A DNA stretch of 55,580 bases. Source: Lachnospiraceae bacterium (GTDB lineage: Bacteria; Bacillota; Clostridia; Lachnospirales; Lachnospiraceae). Position 1 is the stretch's first letter. Each line of letters begins with the position of its first letter. Both the position numbers and the translations under genes were made by a program. Below, piece after piece: positions 52,734-55,580 of this stretch. The stretch lies in contig CAAFZP010000121.1 in assembly GCA_900767585.1 (NCBI GenBank), forward strand, positions 1-55,580. The letters are read 5' to 3'. The notes beneath the pieces are model-generated. The model was not told where the DNA came from and made no database searches. It saw nothing but the letters and a program-made list of their open reading frames with translations.

Positions 52734-52970
52734 TTGGGTAAAAAAGAAAAATTCAGGAAATTTTCCCCAATCACAAAGAGAAAATGCACAGTGATTTGGA
52801 TAAAAAATGTAGAAATGAGAAATTTTCCCCAATCAAAAAAGCAAAAGTGTGGAAAACAATGGGGAAATTATCGTATTTTGCAAATTTTTCCCCTTTGACA
52901 AGCATATATACAAAGATGAATTGGGGAAAAACAGAAATATTCAGGAAATTCCCCCACTAAATAAAAGCAA
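52734..52970. repeat. Tandem array of four ~62-bp units with internal palindromes
   Basis: Left ends (TTGGGGAAA-like) begin at 52734, 52796, 52859 and 52921; right halves (TTTTCCCCAATCA-like) begin at 52761, 52823, 52886 and about 52947. The period is 61-63 bp. Each unit pairs its TTGGGGAAA with its TTTTCCCCAA to form an imperfect hairpin. Copies are diverged but the period is exact. Confidence 0.75.
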
Positions 52971-52998
52971 AAAAGGCGCTGATCATTCAGCGCCTTTT
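52971..52998 (-). terminator. Terminator of lysA
   Basis: AAAAGGCGCTGA pairs with TCAGCGCCTTTT around TCAT, a 12-bp stem. Read on the minus strand it is followed by a longer T-rich tail (TTGCTTTTAT). Confidence 0.85.
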
Positions 52999-53060
52999 GT
53001 GACATACGCAGGATATCTATCACACTCGGGATATCTGTATCATACTCAGGATACTCTACC

Positions 53061-54317
53061 TTACACCTCTACATCCCAGAAACCATCTAAGGTTGCGAAG
53101 TAATCTTCCGGTGTCTCGGCACGGCGAATCTGCTTTACGCTGCCGTCCTCACACAGCAGAAGCTCTGCGGATTTGAGCTTGCCGTTGTAGTTATAACCCA
53201 TTGCGAAACCGTGAGCACCTGTGTCATGGATTACAAGATAATCGCCCATGTCGATCTTCGGAAGCTTGCGGTCGATCGCGAACTTATCGTTGTTCTCGCA
53301 CAGGGAACCGGTCACATCATAGGTATGGTCGCAAGGTGCATTTTCCTTGCCAAGGACCGTGATGTGATGGTAAGCACCATACATAGCCGGACGCATCAGG
53401 TTTACCGCACAGGCATCCACGCCGATGTACTCCTTGTAGATATGCTTCTCGTGGATTGCCTTTGTAACAAGGTGTCCATAAGGGGCAAGCATGAAACGGC
53501 CAAGCTCTGTGAACAGGCTGATATCGCCAAGTCCGGCAGGGACAAGCACCTCATCGAATACTTTGTGTACACCTTCGCCAATCTTCAGGATATCATTGCC
53601 TTCCTTATCCGGTGTATACGGGATACCGACACCGCCGGACAGGTTGATGTAGGAAAGCTCGATGCCGGTCTTTTCCTTCAGCTCAACAGCGACCTCGAAC
53701 AGAATCTTTGCAAGGGTCGGGTAGTAGTCATTTGTGACCGTGTTACTTGCAAGGAACGAATGCAGACCGAATTTCTTCGCACCTGCGTCACGCAGCTCCG
53801 TATATGCTTGGAACAACTGCTCCTTCGTCATGCCGTATTTGGCATCGCCGGGGTTGTCCATGATGGTTGTGGAGATAGAGAAGGTTCCGCCCGGATTGTA
53901 ACGGCAGAATACTGTCTCCGGAACACCACATGTATCCTTCAGGAACTGTACATGTGTGTAATCATCTAAGTTGATGTTCGCACCGAGCTTCTTCGCGAGG
54001 ACAAATTCCTCGGCAGGTGTGTCGTTCGATGAGAACATGATGTCAGAACCTGTGATGCCCATTTTCTCTGACATCAGAAGCTCCGTATAGGAAGAACAGT
54101 CGGTACCGCAGCCCTCTTCCTTCAGAATCTTCAGGATGGTTGGGTTCGGAGTTGCCTTGACTGCGAAATATTCTTTATAACCTTTGTTCCATGCAAATGC
54201 CTGCTTTAATTTTCTTGCATTTTCACGGATTCCCTTCTCATCGTAGATATGGAACGGAGTCGGGTATGTCTTTACGATCTCTTCGATCTGTGCTTTCGTT
54301 ACAAATGGTGTCTTCAT
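53061..54317 (-). CDS. lysA: Diaminopimelate decarboxylase
   Basis: A 418-residue PLP enzyme of the alanine-racemase-like fold that makes lysine from meso-diaminopimelate. The Schiff-base lysine K54 is in YFAVKATPN, the phosphate-binding glycines are in LSGGVGIPY, ELGRFMLAPYG is the EPGR-like PLP motif, and CENNDK is the active-site CExxD region. AGGAGG precedes the ATG. It has its own promoter and terminator. Related decarboxylases (for example of ornithine or carboxynorspermidine) share the fold, but the length and CEN motif fit DAP decarboxylase. Confidence 0.93.
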   Translation of the reverse strand: MKTPFVTKAQIEEIVKTYPTPFHIYDEKGIRENARKLKQAFAWNKGYKEYFAVKATPNPTILKILKEEGCGTDCSSYTELLMSEKMGITGSDIMFSSNDTPAEEFVLAKKLGANINLDDYTHVQFLKDTCGVPETVFCRYNPGGTFSISTTIMDNPGDAKYGMTKEQLFQAYTELRDAGAKKFGLHSFLASNTVTNDYYPTLAKILFEVAVELKEKTGIELSYINLSGGVGIPYTPDKEGNDILKIGEGVHKVFDEVLVPAGLGDISLFTELGRFMLAPYGHLVTKAIHEKHIYKEYIGVDACAVNLMRPAMYGAYHHITVLGKENAPCDHTYDVTGSLCENNDKFAIDRKLPKIDMGDYLVIHDTGAHGFAMGYNYNGKLKSAELLLCEDGSVKQIRRAETPEDYFATLDGFWDVEV

Positions 54318-54379
54318 GATATTCCTCCTGTATGTAGTAGGTGTTTCTGTTTATCAGCCTTTTTATTCACGCTCTCTAT

Positions 54380-54408
54380 AATCTAGAAGTAAAACTGCGT
54401 TTTGTCAA
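54380..54408 (-). promoter_or_regulatory. Promoter of lysA
   Basis: On the minus strand: a perfect TTGACA, a 17-base spacer and TAGATT. The start codon is about 60 bases downstream. No lysine riboswitch fits in the short leader. Confidence 0.6.
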
Positions 54409-54438
54409 GTAAAATGGCGTAAAAAACTTGATATCTAA

Positions 54439-54467
54439 TTGAAAATAAATATCGAAGATGGTATCAT
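54439..54467 (+). promoter_or_regulatory. Promoter of the DUF624 gene
   Basis: TTGAAA (54439-54444), a 17-base spacer and TATCAT (54462-54467). It drives the gene at 54595 and is divergent from the lysA promoter. Confidence 0.65.
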
Positions 54468-54594
54468 AAATTATTATGTGCGGTTTTGGTACAGATGATT
54501 GCGGATACGACGCAGGAACATACCGGAAACGACTGCGGACCGGATGCAGTCCGTTGGTGGGATAAAATAAAAAGAAAACAGGAGTACAGGATAC

Positions 54595-55407
54595 ATGGCA
54601 GATAACGGCGAGTCAGGAATGAACTATGACAATATATTTATAAGGATGCTGAGCAGAGTGGGCGATGCGATGCTTTTGTCCATTCTTTTTGTGCTTTCGT
54701 GCGTCCCGATTATCACGATCGGTGTAGCATTCACTTCACTTTACTATACAGCGATGAAAGGAATCTCCGGCGATGACGGTTATATCTGGAAGTTCTATGC
54801 ACGGAGCTTCAAGCAGAACTTCAAGCAGGCAACCGGTATGTGGATGCTCTTTTTAGTCGCATTTTTCATCCTGTCGGTAGATATCTGGTTCTGGATGACA
54901 CAGTGGAAGGCAACTGGAAATGCACTCGCGAAGCCGTTTCTGTTCGTGAGTGTCGTGCTTCTTACCCTGACAGTTATGACGTTTATCTATACATTTGCTT
55001 TGCAGGCGAAGTTCGATAATTCGTGGAAGGTGCAGCTTCGGAATGCATTTTTGCTAAGTATCAGGAATTTCCCGATGACACTTCTGATGCTGCTTACATA
55101 TCTTGTGATTGCATGGTGCTTCTATTATGACATTGTTATCTCCATTATTGTATATGTGCTGATCGGCTTCGGTGCGGTTGGATATCTGTGGGCGTACATT
55201 ATGCTCAGATGCTTCAAGCCATACCTGCCGGAAGAAGACCTGCATGCATATGATGCGGGCGTATTGCTGCATGAAGCAGATGCAGAGGATGCAGAAGATA
55301 TGGATGCAGAGGGCGCCGATGCAGAGGATACAGACACTGGGAACGCCGGTACCACAGAGACAAAAACGGACGATGAAACAGAATCGGACAATGAGCAGAA
55401 AAAATAA
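54595..55407 (+). CDS. DUF624/YesL family membrane protein
   Basis: A 270-residue membrane protein with five predicted helices (about 25-48, 80-100, 113-135, 155-175 and 182-205). The family features MLSRVGDAMLLSILFVLSCVPIITIGVAFTSLYYTAMK and the QAKFDNSWKVQLRNAFLLSIRNFPMTLLMLL stretch are clear. The C-terminal 55 residues are a very acidic, repetitive tail (DAEDAEDMDAEGADAEDTD) not usual for the family. YesL-type proteins are often next to carbohydrate operons, but no such genes follow here. AGGAG lies upstream of the ATG. Confidence 0.87.
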   Translation: MADNGESGMNYDNIFIRMLSRVGDAMLLSILFVLSCVPIITIGVAFTSLYYTAMKGISGDDGYIWKFYARSFKQNFKQATGMWMLFLVAFFILSVDIWFWMTQWKATGNALAKPFLFVSVVLLTLTVMTFIYTFALQAKFDNSWKVQLRNAFLLSIRNFPMTLLMLLTYLVIAWCFYYDIVISIIVYVLIGFGAVGYLWAYIMLRCFKPYLPEEDLHAYDAGVLLHEADAEDAEDMDAEGADAEDTDTGNAGTTETKTDDETESDNEQKK

Positions 55408-55512
55408 AAACCATGGCTGCTTTGTGGCAGGGTATGAACAAAATACTTGCACCCGGGAGAATTGATATGTACCCAGAATTCTGGACACATATTTATGAAC
55501 TAGGTTGAACAC

Positions 55513-55557
55513 ATGGATGCTATCCTGTATTGTACAGGTGGCATCCATTTTGTTTTT
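55513..55557 (+). terminator. Terminator with a nested stem
   Basis: ATGGATGC pairs with GCATCCAT and an inner CCTGTA/TACAGG stem, then TTTGTTTTTG. It follows a 13-codon reading frame at 55469. Confidence 0.7.
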
Positions 55558-55580
55558 GCCTGAATTCTTTTGTTATTATA

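Larger units (their letters stand above)
52534..53060. other. Long noncoding gap with hairpin and tandem array
   Basis: A 527-base gap. A hairpin (AAGGCAGTCAA with TTGGCTGCCTT, 52579-52608) has no T run and may be a weak end for the upstream gene. Four units of about 62 bp follow, then the lysA terminator, then a 30-base stretch with two or three near-repeats of GGATAT before the lysA stop. Open frames across the array change phase because 62 is not a multiple of three, so the array is unlikely to be coding. Confidence 0.6.

Noticed and set aside
52734..52970. Possible CRISPR array (about 40-base repeat, 22-base spacer).
   Set aside because: The repeats are far too diverged, the would-be spacers also match each other, and no cas gene is in the window.
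54318..54400. Lysine riboswitch ahead of lysA.
   Set aside because: The leader from the predicted start to the ATG is about 55 bases, far too short for the motif.

Overview
The window looks like a chromosomal segment of a Gram-positive, anaerobic clostridium of the family Lachnospiraceae. Signs of this are the strong AGGAGG ribosome sites, the clostridial helicase-loader pair (DnaD-like plus DnaI-like), a long-form PRPP synthetase, the tmk-yaaR-holB-ricT-rsmI and dnaX-ybaB-recR gene orders shared with Bacillus, a Gram-positive Tad/Flp pilus locus, a DUF815 ATPase, a minimal 2[4Fe-4S] ferredoxin and a secreted GH5 cellulase with ChW repeats. I cannot assign a genus. No rRNA, tRNA, CRISPR array, transposase or phage gene was found. 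These calls come from reading motifs and gene order; no database search was run.

Layout. 1-1.5 kb: an AT-rich trio (HAAS-like membrane protein, secreted protein, PadR regulator). 1.6-5.4 kb: a DUF885 lipoprotein hydrolase (minus), a MerR-like regulator and a zinc-ribbon membrane protein. 5.5-10.5 kb (minus): a dnaD-dnaI-prs operon and murC, separated by a gap that carries five exact or near-exact DnaA boxes in two head-to-tail arrays. 10.8-13 kb: a zinc-ribbon protein with five 36-bp repeats plus a small membrane protein, facing a lipoprotein operon. 13.2-16.6 kb: pyruvate kinase followed by two GT2 glycosyltransferases flanking a DUF2304 protein. 16.7-18.2 kb: a ferredoxin with a perfect Fur-type operator, then MecA. 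18.3-21.5 kb (minus): transketolase, a Bax-inhibitor-like protein and a DUF1858 protein.

21.6-26.5 kb: tmk, yaaR, holB, ricT, an adenine N6-methyltransferase and rsmI. 26.5-31.1 kb: GH5 cellulase with six ChW repeats, an AI-2E family transporter and a DUF815 ATPase. 31.1-35.3 kb: a TPR-like membrane protein (minus), then a 35-residue membrane peptide, an Lrp/AsnC regulator, an aminotransferase, trmL and a radical SAM protein, with the last four overlapping. 35.6-44.5 kb: a ten-gene Tad/Flp pilus operon (prepilin peptidase, TadZ, TadA, TadB, an unusual TadC, Flp pilin, a DUF5702-like protein, two TadE-like pseudopilins and an FHA protein), interrupted by a 124-bp structured hairpin element.

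44.5-49.5 kb: a flavodoxin-SCP2 fusion, dnaX-ybaB-recR and a phosphofructokinase. 49.6-52.5 kb: a small conserved protein and a large anchored protein ending in a C39-peptidase-like domain. 52.7-53 kb: a noncoding tandem array of four units of about 62 bp. 53-55.4 kb: lysA (minus) diverging from a DUF624/YesL protein.

The points I would look at first are the DnaA-box arrays beside the helicase-loader operon, the wobble-paired 28-bp hairpin inside the Tad operon, the apparent AUC start of the prepilin peptidase, the 62-bp array, and the Tad proteins with unusual extra domains.
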